Under the pieces are notes generated by a model that was not told where the DNA came from, made no database searches, and saw nothing but the letters and a program-made list of their open reading frames with translations. A program made the position numbers and the translations under genes. Shown in pieces: positions 9,488-17,561 of a DNA stretch of 64,000 bases. The DNA is from DATFVJ01 sp963712955 (GTDB taxonomy: Bacteria > Actinomycetota > Actinomycetes > Streptosporangiales > Streptosporangiaceae), in contig CAVQKF010000006.1 of NCBI GenBank assembly GCA_963712955.1, positions 1 to 64,000 on the forward strand, given 5' to 3'. The stretch's first letter is position 1. Every line of letters starts with the position of its first letter.

Positions 9488-9515
9488 GCTAGCGCCAATG
9501 CGCTGCGCAATCCGG
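9488..9515 (+). repeat. Candidate dispersed 30-bp repeat, copy C (weak)
   Basis: GCTAGCGCCAATGCGCTGCG followed by CAATCCGG. It matches the inner part of copy A (3876-3902) at about 21 of 28 positions and lies between the kinase and the dehydrogenase gene. Confidence 0.25.
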
Positions 9516-9584
9516 GCCGCCATGCTGGAGCGGATGGCCTGAATCCCCGCCAGCGGGGCGGCCCGCAGAAGGAAGGGAGCCACC

Positions 9585-10553
9585 ATGCCAGGGACGAACG
9601 GCAGCGATGCCCGCGCGGCGGTAGCGGTGCTCGGCGCCGGCATCATGGGGTCGGCGATGGCCCGCAACCTGGTTGCCGCGGGACTGAGCACGCGGGTGTG
9701 GGACCGGTCGGCGTCGGCGACGGGCCCGCTGGCCGACGCGGGCGCGGTCGTTTCGCCGTTGGCGCGGGAGGCGGTGCGGGACGCGGCCGTGGTGATCACC
9801 ATGCTGCCCACCGCCGATGCCGTAGAGTCGGTCATCTTCGATGGCGACGTGGCTGACGCGTTTGCCGGCGGATGCGTATGGGCGCAGATGGGCACGATCG
9901 GCGTCGACGCGACCCTGCGCATCAGGGACCGGCTGGCCGCGCAGCGGCCGGACGTCATGTTTGTGGACGCCCCGGTGTCGGGCAGCAAGGGGCCGGCCGA
10001 ACAGGGCCAGCTGCTGATCCTGGCGTCGGGGCCCGCCGCGACGGCCGACGTGGTGCGCCCGGTCTTCGACGTCATCGGACGCAAGACCGTGTGGCTGGGA
10101 GAGGCCGGCCGAGGCAGCCAGGTCAAGCTGGTCGTCAACGCCTACCTGTCCATCCTCGTCGAGGGCGTGGCGGAGACCATGGAGCTTGCCGATCGCCTCG
10201 GTATCGGTCACCAGCAGCTCGCCGACGTCATCGAGGGCGGCCCGCTCGACGCGTCGCTCGCCGACGCCAAGTTTCACAAGATGGACCGCGGCGACTTCGC
10301 CGCGGAGTTCCCGCTGGAGTGGGCGCTGAAGGACGTCGACCTGGTGATCGACGCCGCGCCTGGTGAGGCGCCGCCGCTGCTGGCCGCGCTGTCTGGCCAA
10401 TGGCATGCCGCCGTGGCCGCCGGATACGGCCGCCAGGACATCAGCGCCGCCCGCCTGGCCCTGGCGAGTCCAAGCCGCGTCGGGCCCAACGCCAGCGCCT
10501 CCGCGAACAGGGCGAGCCGGCCGGACGCCGGGATGAACCGCCAGGCTGACTAG
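9585..10553 (+). CDS. NAD(P)-dependent beta-hydroxyacid dehydrogenase (HIBADH family)
   Basis: Oxidoreductase of the 3-hydroxyisobutyrate dehydrogenase / glyoxylate reductase superfamily, 322 residues. The Rossmann motif is VAVLGAGIMGSAMARNL (residues 13-29), the substrate loop is VDAPVSGSKG and the catalytic Lys lies in GSQVKLVVNAYL. The C-terminal all-helical domain follows. The last 30 or so residues (SPSRVGPNASASANRASRP) look like an extension beyond the normal fold, and the gene's 3' end overlaps the antisense chimeric frame at 10441-12204. GGAAGGGAG lies just before the ATG. Substrate is not predictable; reduction of semialdehydes or imines is typical of the family. Confidence 0.88.
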   Translation: MPGTNGSDARAAVAVLGAGIMGSAMARNLVAAGLSTRVWDRSASATGPLADAGAVVSPLAREAVRDAAVVITMLPTADAVESVIFDGDVADAFAGGCVWAQMGTIGVDATLRIRDRLAAQRPDVMFVDAPVSGSKGPAEQGQLLILASGPAATADVVRPVFDVIGRKTVWLGEAGRGSQVKLVVNAYLSILVEGVAETMELADRLGIGHQQLADVIEGGPLDASLADAKFHKMDRGDFAAEFPLEWALKDVDLVIDAAPGEAPPLLAALSGQWHAAVAAGYGRQDISAARLALASPSRVGPNASASANRASRPDAGMNRQAD

Positions 10554-11211
10554 GAAAGCGATCGAGACTCTTGGGGCGGGGGCAGGAAGAGGTGGCCTCG
10601 CCAGGCGTCGCGGTGGTGCGCACACTCACTACGGTCCAGGCTCCGACGAGGGCGATATACAGGGCCACCGCGGCCCAGCGGAAGGCGTCGGCCCCGGTGT
10701 GCAACGCGAGGCCGGAGGCGGCGGTGACGCAGGTGCCGACGGGGAAGGTGAACGACCACCAGGTGAGGGTGAACGGGAGCCGCTGGCGGACCGCGCGGAC
10801 GGTCAGCCCGGCCGCCAGGGCCGCCCACAGCGCGGCGAATCCCCATACCGGGACGCCGTAGACGACGCCGAACGCGGCGAACGCGGTGCTGGAGGGCGGC
10901 GGAAGTGCCAGGTGGGCCACCCCGCCGAGCAGGTTCGCGGCGGTGATGGACTGCCCGAGCGGGCCGAGCACGATCCACAGCGTAGGTACCAGCGCCGCCG
11001 GGCCGGCCGGGTACCGGACCAGCCGCTGCCACAACTGCGTGATCACCACCAGGCTGGCGATCAGGCTGAGGCCGAACATCCCGTAACACGCCAGCAGTAT
11101 GGTCAGCCGGACCTGCCCGGCCGGCAGATGGGGGACGAGCAGCGCACCGGTGGCCGCGCTGACCATGGGCGGGACCACCGGCATCAGCCACCCGCCGAAC
11201 GCGGCATCCGG
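10441..11211 (-). pseudogene. TDT (TehA/SLAC1-like) transporter remnant fused into a chimeric frame
   Basis: This is the C-terminal part of an open frame that runs 12204-10441. From about 11211 to 10597 it encodes membrane helices like the tellurite-resistance/dicarboxylate transporter family (GWLMPVVPPMVSAATGALL, LTWWSFTFPVGTCVTAASGLA). The first two or so helices of that family are missing. It is joined in frame to a single MFS helix, and its last residues run through the 3' end of the dehydrogenase gene on the other strand. TDT proteins have ten helices and about 320-380 residues; here about 205 residues remain. It has no start of its own. Treated as a dead fragment, although the frame is fully open. 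Confidence 0.65.
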
Positions 11212-11304
11212 GGCGGCCACGTTCACGATCGTCGCGTCCAGGCCGACGATGAACAGGCTCAGGCAGCAGATGGCCAGCACCAGGTACCGGCGCCGCCGGC
11301 TCAG
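11212..11304 (-). pseudogene. First transmembrane helix of a DHA2-type MFS exporter
   Basis: A 31-codon segment (RRRYLVLAICCLSLFIVGLD followed by ATIVNVA) is the typical first helix and D1 motif of 14-helix multidrug MFS exporters. It sits in frame between the recombinase piece and the TDT piece. The rest of a similar exporter lies in the opposite orientation at 12345-13040, so this is a relocated 5' end. Function as a transporter is excluded. Confidence 0.7.
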
Positions 11305-11325
11305 CCCGGACACAACGATCACCTC

Positions 11326-12030
11326 CGACATAACGTCGCGGCACACCAAGTGGTCGCAGCCGTGGCAGGCGTTGCCCTTGTCGCAGGACCACACCGGCGG
11401 CAGCAGGCAGTACTCGTTGGGCAGCACCCGGTCGGTGCGCCGGTCCAGCTGCACCAGGTCGAGCATGTCGCGGCGGTCCATGCCGATCTCCCGCCCGTCT
11501 CGGCCGCTCTTGACCATCGCCAGGAACTCCCGCTCGGCGGTGGTGGCCAGGGTCGCGGCATACCGCATGGTCATCTCGGGCGAGAGATGTCCCAGGTAAC
11601 GCTGCACCACGTGGACCCGGGCCCCGGCGTTCAGCAAGGTGGTGGCCTTGGTGTGACGCAGCCGGTGGCTGCGGGAATACAGCAGCAACTGCCCGTCCGC
11701 ATCACGCAGCCCGAGGGCGAGGCTGAACTGCCTGAGCATCCTGTTGTAGTCCTTGGTTTCCCGGGGGCGGCTGGCGTGACGGTTGCCGGTGGTCTTGGGG
11801 AACAGGCAGCGGGGCGCGGCATCCGGCCCGAGATTCCACTGCTGGCGGACCCAGGCCTGCTGCTCGCGGACGATCTGCACGACGTCGGGGCCGACGAGGA
11901 TGGTGTCCGGGGCGCCGTTGATCTTGGTCTGCTGGTAGCGCAGCCGGGCGGCCGTCCCGCCGTCGGGGACGCTGGCCGGGTCTAGGCCGGGAACCTCGCT
12001 GAGCGGGTCGAAGTCCATCATCAGGAAAAC
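11326..12030 (-). pseudogene. Tyrosine recombinase, C-terminal piece
   Basis: Catalytic half of a tyrosine recombinase of the Tn554-transposase-like group. HRLRHTKATTLLNAG supplies the His-x-x-Arg box, RYLGHLSPEMTMRYA the second His and the nucleophile Tyr. A Cys-rich tail (CDKGNACHGCDHLVC) is typical of the group. It starts abruptly at VFLMMDFDPLSEVPGLD. In relatives that text directly follows the sequence that ends the other piece at 13019 (WLIQALTGRRAP). The two halves are therefore one gene split by about 1 kb of foreign DNA. Downstream it reads straight into an MFS helix. Inactive as it stands. Confidence 0.8.
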
Positions 12031-12344
12031 CGGCCAATCGCCTGCAGGCTGCGGGCGATGGTTCGCGCCTCCAGCGGCCCGCCGCGGCCCGCCCGGCCAG
12101 CCCGGGTCCTGGCCCAGCCATGCAGGAAGCTCCGCAAGTCCAGAGCCACTGCCCGCAGCTCCTGGCCGGGATCGGCGGCCAGCGCGGGATGGCTGATGTG
12201 ACAACTAACGACCGGCGCGGCTTATGCCTCGGCATGCGGCCACCTCAGCTCAGAGCCCGGCGAACGACTCGCCGCGCTCTGCCTACCGTCTACAATCACG
12301 CATCGGCGCAGCTCCCTCTTCACGGCAGACGGCCATTACGGCTA

Positions 12345-12680
12345 CCGGCCACGACGACATCGGCGGGTTACCTCATCGTGAGCTATCTGGTGTTCGGCAT
12401 CGGCATGGGCATGGTGAACGCGCCGATCACGAACTCCGCGGTGTCCGGGATGCCCCGGGAGCAAGCCGGAGTGGCGGCGGGGATCGCGTCGGCCAGCCGC
12501 CAGGTCGGCTAGGTGCTCGGCGTGGCGGTCATGGGGTCGGTGCTGACCGCGAACCTGCGCCGCCCGTTGCCGTCGGGGTTCGCCGCCGCGACTCGTCCCG
12601 GCTGGTGGATCATCGCCGCCTGCGGGGCCGCCGTGATCGTTCTCGCCCTCATCACGACGGGCCCGGCCTGGGGTCGCTGA
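12345..12680 (+). pseudogene. MFS exporter, C-terminal piece with nonsense mutation
   Basis: Encodes the last helices of a DHA2 multidrug exporter (GYLIVSYLVFGIGMGMVNAP, then the motif-C-like stretch with PREQAGVAAGIASASRQVG). The frame is cut by TAG at 12510-12512 where the family has a Gln, then continues in the same frame with VLGVAVMGSVLTANLRRPLP to a TGA at 12678. It lies upstream of the middle part of a similar protein, the reverse of normal order. Confidence 0.8.
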
Positions 12681-13040
12681 CCTACGCGGTCATCGAAGGC
12701 CCGGCCTACGGCTGGGGATCGGCGAGGATCGTGTCCTTCCTCGCCGTCGCGGTGACCGCGCTGGCCGTCTTCCTCGGCTATGAGCCCCGCCGCCGGGAGC
12801 CGCTGGTCGACCTCAGGTTCTTCCGCAGCCTGCCGTTTTCCGGCGCGACCATGACCGCGGTGAGCGCGATGGGCGCGCTCGGCGGGTTCCTGTTCCTCAA
12901 CACTCTGTACCTGCAGGAGGTCCGGGGTTACCGGCCGCTGGCCGCCGGGTTGTTCCTGCTCCCGATGGCCGCGGCGATGGCCGCATGAGCCCCGCTGGCC
13001 GGCCGGATGGTCGCCCGGCGGGGCGCGCCGGCCGGTGAGT
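12672..13040 (+). pseudogene. MFS exporter, middle piece
   Basis: Encodes the middle of a DHA2 exporter (GSLTYAVIEGPAYGWGSARI, EPRRREPLVDLRFFRS, LGGFLFLNTLYLQEVRGY). It follows the C-terminal piece, so the gene is permuted. A TGA at 12986-12988 interrupts the frame, which then resumes as APLAGRMVARRGA. The junction with the C-terminal piece sits on a shared GGCCCGGCCT sequence, a possible microhomology break point. Confidence 0.78.
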
Positions 13041-13414
13041 GCCTGGATCAGCCACGCCCGCATCACCGCGGGGTGGCCGGAACCATTGAGCTCGACCTGC
13101 TGGCCGTCGCGGGTGAGGGTCTTGACCTGCCCGCGGGGCAGCCCGAGCAGCTCGATGTGGCTGAGCATCCGGGCCAGGTCGGTGTCGTTGATGTAGTTGC
13201 GCTCATCGGCCTGGCGGATCGCCCGGCCGCGGGTCCAGTCGCCGTCCCGGTAGAGCCGGGCGTGCGCGTCGGACAGCGCCAGCCACCGGTCGTCGCCGAG
13301 GGCGGCAGCGGCCTCGGGCCGGTAGTCGCTCATCACCTGGGAGGCGGCGGAAAAGGTCCCCGCCGCCTCGAGATAGGCTCTGGCAGGCGCGACCCGGTCC
13401 CGCGAGACCGGCAC
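13019..13414 (-). pseudogene. Tyrosine recombinase, N-terminal piece
   Basis: About 132 residues of the DNA-binding and early catalytic region of the same recombinase type as 11326-12030 (SAASQVMSDYRPEAAAALG, ADERNYINDTDLARMLSHIE, VMRAWLIQALTGRRAP). The last residues are the place where the C-terminal piece should continue. The open frame goes on to 12509, but that part is a shadow of the MFS pieces. The 5' end also seems clipped near the histidine kinase fragment. Confidence 0.75.
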
Positions 13415-13453
13415 CGCACCGGCGTTGCGGGAAGCGGCCGTCCGGCCCCGGGG

Positions 13454-13795
13454 CTACCGGCCATGGCCCGCACCCGGCCGCCCGCCGTCAGCTGGAACCG
13501 GAAGCTCGCAGGACACGGCCGTGCCGCCGCCCTGCGGGCTGTGCAGGGAGAAGATGCCGCCCAGCGCTTCGATACGGTCCGTCAGCCCGGTCAGTCCTGA
13601 GCCCCGGAGCGGGTCGGCGCCGCCGATTCCGTCGTCACGTACGCATAGCCGGAGGGTGCCGCCGGAAGTTTCCACGTCGACCGTGACCGCCGAGGCGCGG
13701 GCGTGCTTCGCGGCGTTGTTGAGCATCTCCGAGACCACGTAGTAGGCGCCCACCTCGACCGACTCGGGCAGGTGCCCTTCGATCTGCACATTCAT
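13454..13795 (-). pseudogene. Histidine kinase ATPase-domain fragment
   Basis: Only the HATPase_c domain of a NarL-type kinase remains: GHLPESVEVGAYYVVSEMLN, the N-box NNAAKHARAS, RDDGIGGADP and a G2-like GLTGLTDRIEALGG. The dimerisation/His box and any sensor domain are absent, and the 5' end abuts the relaxase remnant on the other strand. It is a third relative of the kinases at 1-2698 and 7718-9427. An isolated ATPase domain could in principle be expressed, but truncation at an obvious junction favours a dead fragment. Confidence 0.8.
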
Positions 13796-13798
13796 GTC

Positions 13799-14822
13799 TG
13801 TGGCGCACCGCGCCCGCCGACCGCACCGCGGCCCCCCGCCCCAGCCGCGCCGAGAACGAGAAGGCGGCCCGCAAACGCCGGCCCGAGCCCGCCCGCCTCA
13901 CCCTCCGCCGCCACGTCAGCACCGCCGCCGCCGCAGCCTCAGACGAGCGGGACTTCTTCGGCCGCCTTCAGCACGCCGGGGTGCTCGTGCGTACCCGGCT
14001 CAGCGCCCGCACCCCCGGCCAGATCACCGGCTACGCGGTCGCCCTGCCCACCGGCGCCACCCCCGCGGGCGGCCCGGTCTGGTACAGCGGCGGCAAGCTT
14101 GCCCCCGACCTCACCCTGCCCAAGCTCCGCCACCGCTGGCACAATCCCACCGCCAGCACCGGGCCGGGAAGCCGACTCACCTGGGCCGAACGCGACTGGA
14201 TCTGGAATCACGCCACCCACACCGCCGCGACCGCCGCCGAGCAGATCCGCCATCTGGCCGCCGCTCACCCCGACGCCGCCGCCGACGCCGCGTGGGCCGC
14301 GGCCGACACGCTGCACGCTGCGGCGGCGGTGCTGGGCAGCCGCACGCTCAGCCGGGCCGCCGACGCCTACGACCGCGCCGCCCGCCCACCCTATGGCCGC
14401 ATCCCGCCGCCCACCCGGGCGGGTAGCGGCCTGCGCCACACCGCCCGGCTGCTGTCGGCGCTCGGCCCATCACCCACGACGAGTCGCTGACCGCGATCAC
14501 CCTGCTGATCCGGCTGGCCTCGCTCGTGGAGGCGGTCGCCGATCTCCGCCACACCCAGCAGCGCGCCGCCCAGGCCGCCGCCGCACGAACCGCAGCCGAA
14601 CGGCTCCGCGCAGCCGCGAGCCCTGCCACGGCATCACCACGTCGTGGACCCGCCCCAACCCGGCAGCCTTCCGCGGTCCAGCTCGCGCAGCTCGGCTTCC
14701 CGCTGTCACCCGGGCTTGGCCCACCCAAACTGCCCGCACCAGGACAAGACACGCCGAACCAGACCAGGGTCCGGCCGTCACACCGTTCCCCTCAACCCCG
14801 GCCACGCGGCCCGACCCGGTAA
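13799..14822 (+). pseudogene. Relaxase/mobilisation protein, C-terminal remnant
   Basis: Frame 1 encodes SDERDFFGRLQHAGVLVRTR, GYAVALPTGATPAGGPVWY and LTLPKLRHRWHN, then an Ala-rich helical region (AADTLHAAAAVLGSRTLSRA, YDRAARPPYGRIPPPTRAG). This is the C-terminal part of actinobacterial conjugative relaxases. Near 14462 the reading shifts to frame 3 and continues with LTAITLLIRLASLVEAVADL and an Ala/Arg tail. The catalytic N-terminal relaxase domain is missing. It is the remains of an integrative or mobilisable element. Confidence 0.65.
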
Positions 14823-15737
14823 CGGCGTTCCACCACTCCCGTGAAGCCCCCCGCCCGCAGCCCGGCCTGCTGCGCCGCGGGCCAGGTGTGCGTATCCGGC
14901 AGCTCTCACCCTGCCGCTGGTGGTCAGGGTGAGTGTCAGCGTCATGGCGGCGTGGTCGGTGAGGCCCTGCTGCCTGGGGGCGTGGAGGTAGCCGCAGCCG
15001 CTCACCTGTGCCTGGTGCTGTGTGGTGATGAACACGTGGTCGATGCGGTAGCCGTTGCCGCTGCGCCCGAACCAGCTGTGATCGCTGCCGTCTGGGTGGA
15101 TTGTCCGGTAGGCGTCGGATAGCCCAGCGTCCAGGAACGAACGGTAGAAGCTGTACTCCCAGTCGCCGAAGACGGGCAGGTGGGGGACGTGGCCTGGCTC
15201 GACGACGTTCAGATCCCCGGCGACGATCACCGGCCCGCCGAACCGGGCAACGAAGCCGGGCAGAGTCTTGGTCACGGCGCGCTGGAACGCGCGTTTGCTC
15301 TCGTTACGCCGCTGCTTGGGCCCGCGTGAGGGCACATACAGGCCGAGCAGCCCGATGCGCTGGCCCGCGAGGCTGGCCGCTGCGGCGGGGCCGCGATGGG
15401 CGAGCACGTCAATCCCGCTGGGTACCGGGGTCAGGTCCGGGCCCCGCGAGGCCAGGACACAGCGGTAGTCAGGCGTGACGGGTTCGGGCGCGAGCACCGA
15501 CGGGTATCCGTGCTCGCCCAGTGCCTCGATGAGGGCTTGCCCGCCGGGGCCGGGGCCGACCTCGGTGAGGATCACCAGGTCGGCGATCTCTTGGCTGGCG
15601 ATCCACGCGGCCTGGCGGCGGGCCCGGCTGGGGGAGGCGTGCTGGGTGTTGAAGACCAGCAGCCGTATGGTCCCGGTGGCGGCCTGGTGCGCAGGCTCCG
15701 GTGGGGCGATGAGCGGAAGCTGGCGGCTGGCCGTCAC
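14778..15737 (-). CDS. Endonuclease/exonuclease/phosphatase (EEP) family protein
   Basis: Metal-dependent phosphodiesterase fold of 319 residues. Visible active-site elements are the Asn in LLVFNTQHAS, the Glu in VILTEVGPG, VIVAGDLNVVEPG, the Asp/His pair in GYRIDHVFIT and the final Asp-His in LTDHAAMTL. There is no signal peptide. The C-terminal 40 residues (after SGRVRAAGYA) are Gly/Arg-rich, outside the fold and overlap the relaxase remnant, so the 3' end may be recombined. It starts with GTG overlapping the stop of the aldo-keto reductase gene (GTGA at 15737-15734), so the two are coupled. Nucleic acid or a phosphoester made by the neighbouring nucleotidyltransferase are both possible substrates (inference). 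Confidence 0.82.
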   Translation of the reverse strand: MTASRQLPLIAPPEPAHQAATGTIRLLVFNTQHASPSRARRQAAWIASQEIADLVILTEVGPGPGGQALIEALGEHGYPSVLAPEPVTPDYRCVLASRGPDLTPVPSGIDVLAHRGPAAAASLAGQRIGLLGLYVPSRGPKQRRNESKRAFQRAVTKTLPGFVARFGGPVIVAGDLNVVEPGHVPHLPVFGDWEYSFYRSFLDAGLSDAYRTIHPDGSDHSWFGRSGNGYRIDHVFITTQHQAQVSGCGYLHAPRQQGLTDHAAMTLTLTLTTSGRVRAAGYAHLARGAAGRAAGGGLHGSGGTPLPGRAAWPGLRGTV

Positions 15738-16831
15738 CGCTGGGCCGTTTCCAGTTCATCGACGAAGACCTCCCCGGCCGCGTCCAGCCGCTGTTGTATA
15801 CGGCTAACGGTGTCGCGGATGAAGGCCAGGTCATCGCCGGTGAGCCGATGACCGGGCGGGGCGAGGTTCTGCGTGACTTGTTCTGGGGTGGTGAACCCTA
15901 CGAGGACGGCGGCGTTGCTGGCGCGGTGCAGGCAGTAGCTGAGCATGACCGGCGCCAGCTGGGCTGGGCTGGCGCCGAACCTGTCGCGGACAGGCTGGAG
16001 GCCGTCGTGAATGATGCGAAGTGCCTGCGGGGTGAACCAGGCTTTGCGCAACCGGTGGTCGCCAGGCCCGAAACGGGGCGGCTGACCGGGGCCATATTTG
16101 CCGGTCAGCAGGCCCTGGGCAAGCGGCTTGTTGATCAGCACGCTCGCGCCATGGCCGGCGGCGAAGGTGAAGATGTCGTCGCGGCCGGGCGGTGGGGGCG
16201 GGGTCAGGGCGTTGAACCGGACGGCGAGGTAGCCGGGGTGGATACGGCCGAACAGGTGGCGGAACCGGGCGTATTTGTCTTCCCTGTCCTGCTTGCGGAC
16301 CGTTAGGCGGTCGGTGGCGAAACGGTGCGGGCCACGCATCCCCACCGCTTTGATCAGCCCTTGATCCTGGAAAGCGCGCATCTGCCCGATCGCGCCATCC
16401 AGGTATTGGTCACCGTCGCCGAAATTAGCGTTGTGCAGGAAGTAAATATCCAGATAGTCGGTCTGGAGGTTTTCCAGCGTGGTTTCCAGCTGGCGGCGCA
16501 TCGCCGATGGCAGGTAGGGGTGGGCGGCGGTGCCCGCGAAGTAGCCGACCTTGGAGGACAGGACGACGCCGTCGCGGGCGACGTGGCGCACCAGGTGCCC
16601 GAGGAGCCGTTCGGAGCGGCCGTGCCCGTAGACGTCGGCGGTGTCGAACAGATTCGCGCCGAGCTGGTAGGCGGCCTCCAGACCACGCATCGAGGCGCTG
16701 TCGTCGGCGGTGGACCAGCCCATCGGCAAGCCGAGGTTGGAGTCTGGGCCGCCGATGGCCCAGCATCCGATACCGACCGGATACACGCTCAGCCCGCACG
16801 CCAGGGTCCGCCGCGCAAAAGTCTGGCTCAT
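15734..16831 (-). CDS. Aldo-keto reductase
   Basis: NADPH-dependent oxidoreductase with an (alpha/beta)8 barrel, 365 residues. The catalytic tetrad is visible: Asp and Tyr in NLFDTADVYGHGRSERLLG, Lys in VVLSSKVGYFAG and His in LDIYFLHNANF. The cofactor region near GFTTPEQVTQNL is present. The segment RFNALTPPPPPGRDD with LINKPLAQGLLTGKYG fits a subgroup often annotated only as aldo/keto reductase. It is the first gene of a two-gene unit with the EEP protein and is divergent from the nucleotidyltransferase, with 62 bp between starts, so the promoters must overlap. Carbonyl substrate unknown; context suggests a modified sugar, nucleotide or radical SAM product. Confidence 0.88.
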   Translation of the reverse strand: MSQTFARRTLACGLSVYPVGIGCWAIGGPDSNLGLPMGWSTADDSASMRGLEAAYQLGANLFDTADVYGHGRSERLLGHLVRHVARDGVVLSSKVGYFAGTAAHPYLPSAMRRQLETTLENLQTDYLDIYFLHNANFGDGDQYLDGAIGQMRAFQDQGLIKAVGMRGPHRFATDRLTVRKQDREDKYARFRHLFGRIHPGYLAVRFNALTPPPPPGRDDIFTFAAGHGASVLINKPLAQGLLTGKYGPGQPPRFGPGDHRLRKAWFTPQALRIIHDGLQPVRDRFGASPAQLAPVMLSYCLHRASNAAVLVGFTTPEQVTQNLAPPGHRLTGDDLAFIRDTVSRIQQRLDAAGEVFVDELETAQR

Positions 16832-16893
16832 GGTGTTGTCCCGTCGCTGTTTTCACGAACATAGCCGCCGTGGCCCGGGTATGGTGTCCGGCC

Positions 16894-17511
16894 ATGACGA
16901 ATCCACCGGCCACCGGCCTGGACCTGGCCCCGCTGCTGGCGAAAGGCTGGGCCGAGCGCGGCGATTTCACCGGTACCGAATACGGCCGTGCGCTCGAGTT
17001 CTATCAGGCGATGCGAGCGCAGGACGGCCGTCTTTACCGGGTGCGGGAACAGGCATCCGGATGCGTCGAGCGGTGGACCGGCAGGGTGCCACGCGATGTC
17101 GGGTCCTTCGGCACCCGGCTGAACCTGGAAACCTCCGACTTGGACCTGGGCATCGGGTACCCGGTGGACGACCGCGCTGGCCTGATGGCCACGCTCGCTG
17201 CCCATACGGATTTCCTGGGTGAGCGGTATACCCGGTTTTCAACCACGCGGCTGGTGTTCTGTTTCGCCGTGGACGGCGTCGAAATCGACCTGAGCGCCCT
17301 GACCGAGGACGACTTCGTGGTCGCCTGCCGGATGCTCGACCAGATCGACCAGACGATGACGTCCGAGGAACGCGTCTGCCACACCTGGGTCAAGCACCTG
17401 CTGCGCGCCCACGGGCGGCTGGAGGACTACGCGGCCTGGAAGCTGGTCACCTACCGGCGGTTCTGCCCGGAGTTCAACTGGGTGCCGATCCCGGAGAAGG
17501 CCCCAGCCTGA
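16894..17511 (+). CDS. Nucleotidyltransferase-fold protein
   Basis: A 205-residue protein with the DNA-polymerase-beta-like nucleotidyltransferase signature. GSFGTRLNLETSDLDLGIGY (about residues 69-88) gives the GS motif with two Asp, and VEIDLSAL supplies the third acidic residue. A helical C-terminal part follows (HTWVKHLLRAHGRLEDYAAW). The family transfers NMP to proteins, small molecules or RNA and includes MNT antitoxins and aminoglycoside nucleotidyltransferases. No HEPN partner is next to it, which argues against a standard HEPN/MNT pair. ATG at 16894 is used because upstream in-frame sequence is the antisense of the reductase. It is convergent with the radical SAM gene (50-bp gap). 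Confidence 0.8.
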   Translation: MTNPPATGLDLAPLLAKGWAERGDFTGTEYGRALEFYQAMRAQDGRLYRVREQASGCVERWTGRVPRDVGSFGTRLNLETSDLDLGIGYPVDDRAGLMATLAAHTDFLGERYTRFSTTRLVFCFAVDGVEIDLSALTEDDFVVACRMLDQIDQTMTSEERVCHTWVKHLLRAHGRLEDYAAWKLVTYRRFCPEFNWVPIPEKAPA

Positions 17512-17561
17512 CCCGCCCGGGCCCGCCGCACACGATGCGGTGAGCCTGGCCGGGCGGCCTG

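Noticed and set aside
16894..17511. MNT antitoxin of a HEPN/MNT pair
   Set aside because: No HEPN-type gene is adjacent and the protein is longer than typical MNT antitoxins.
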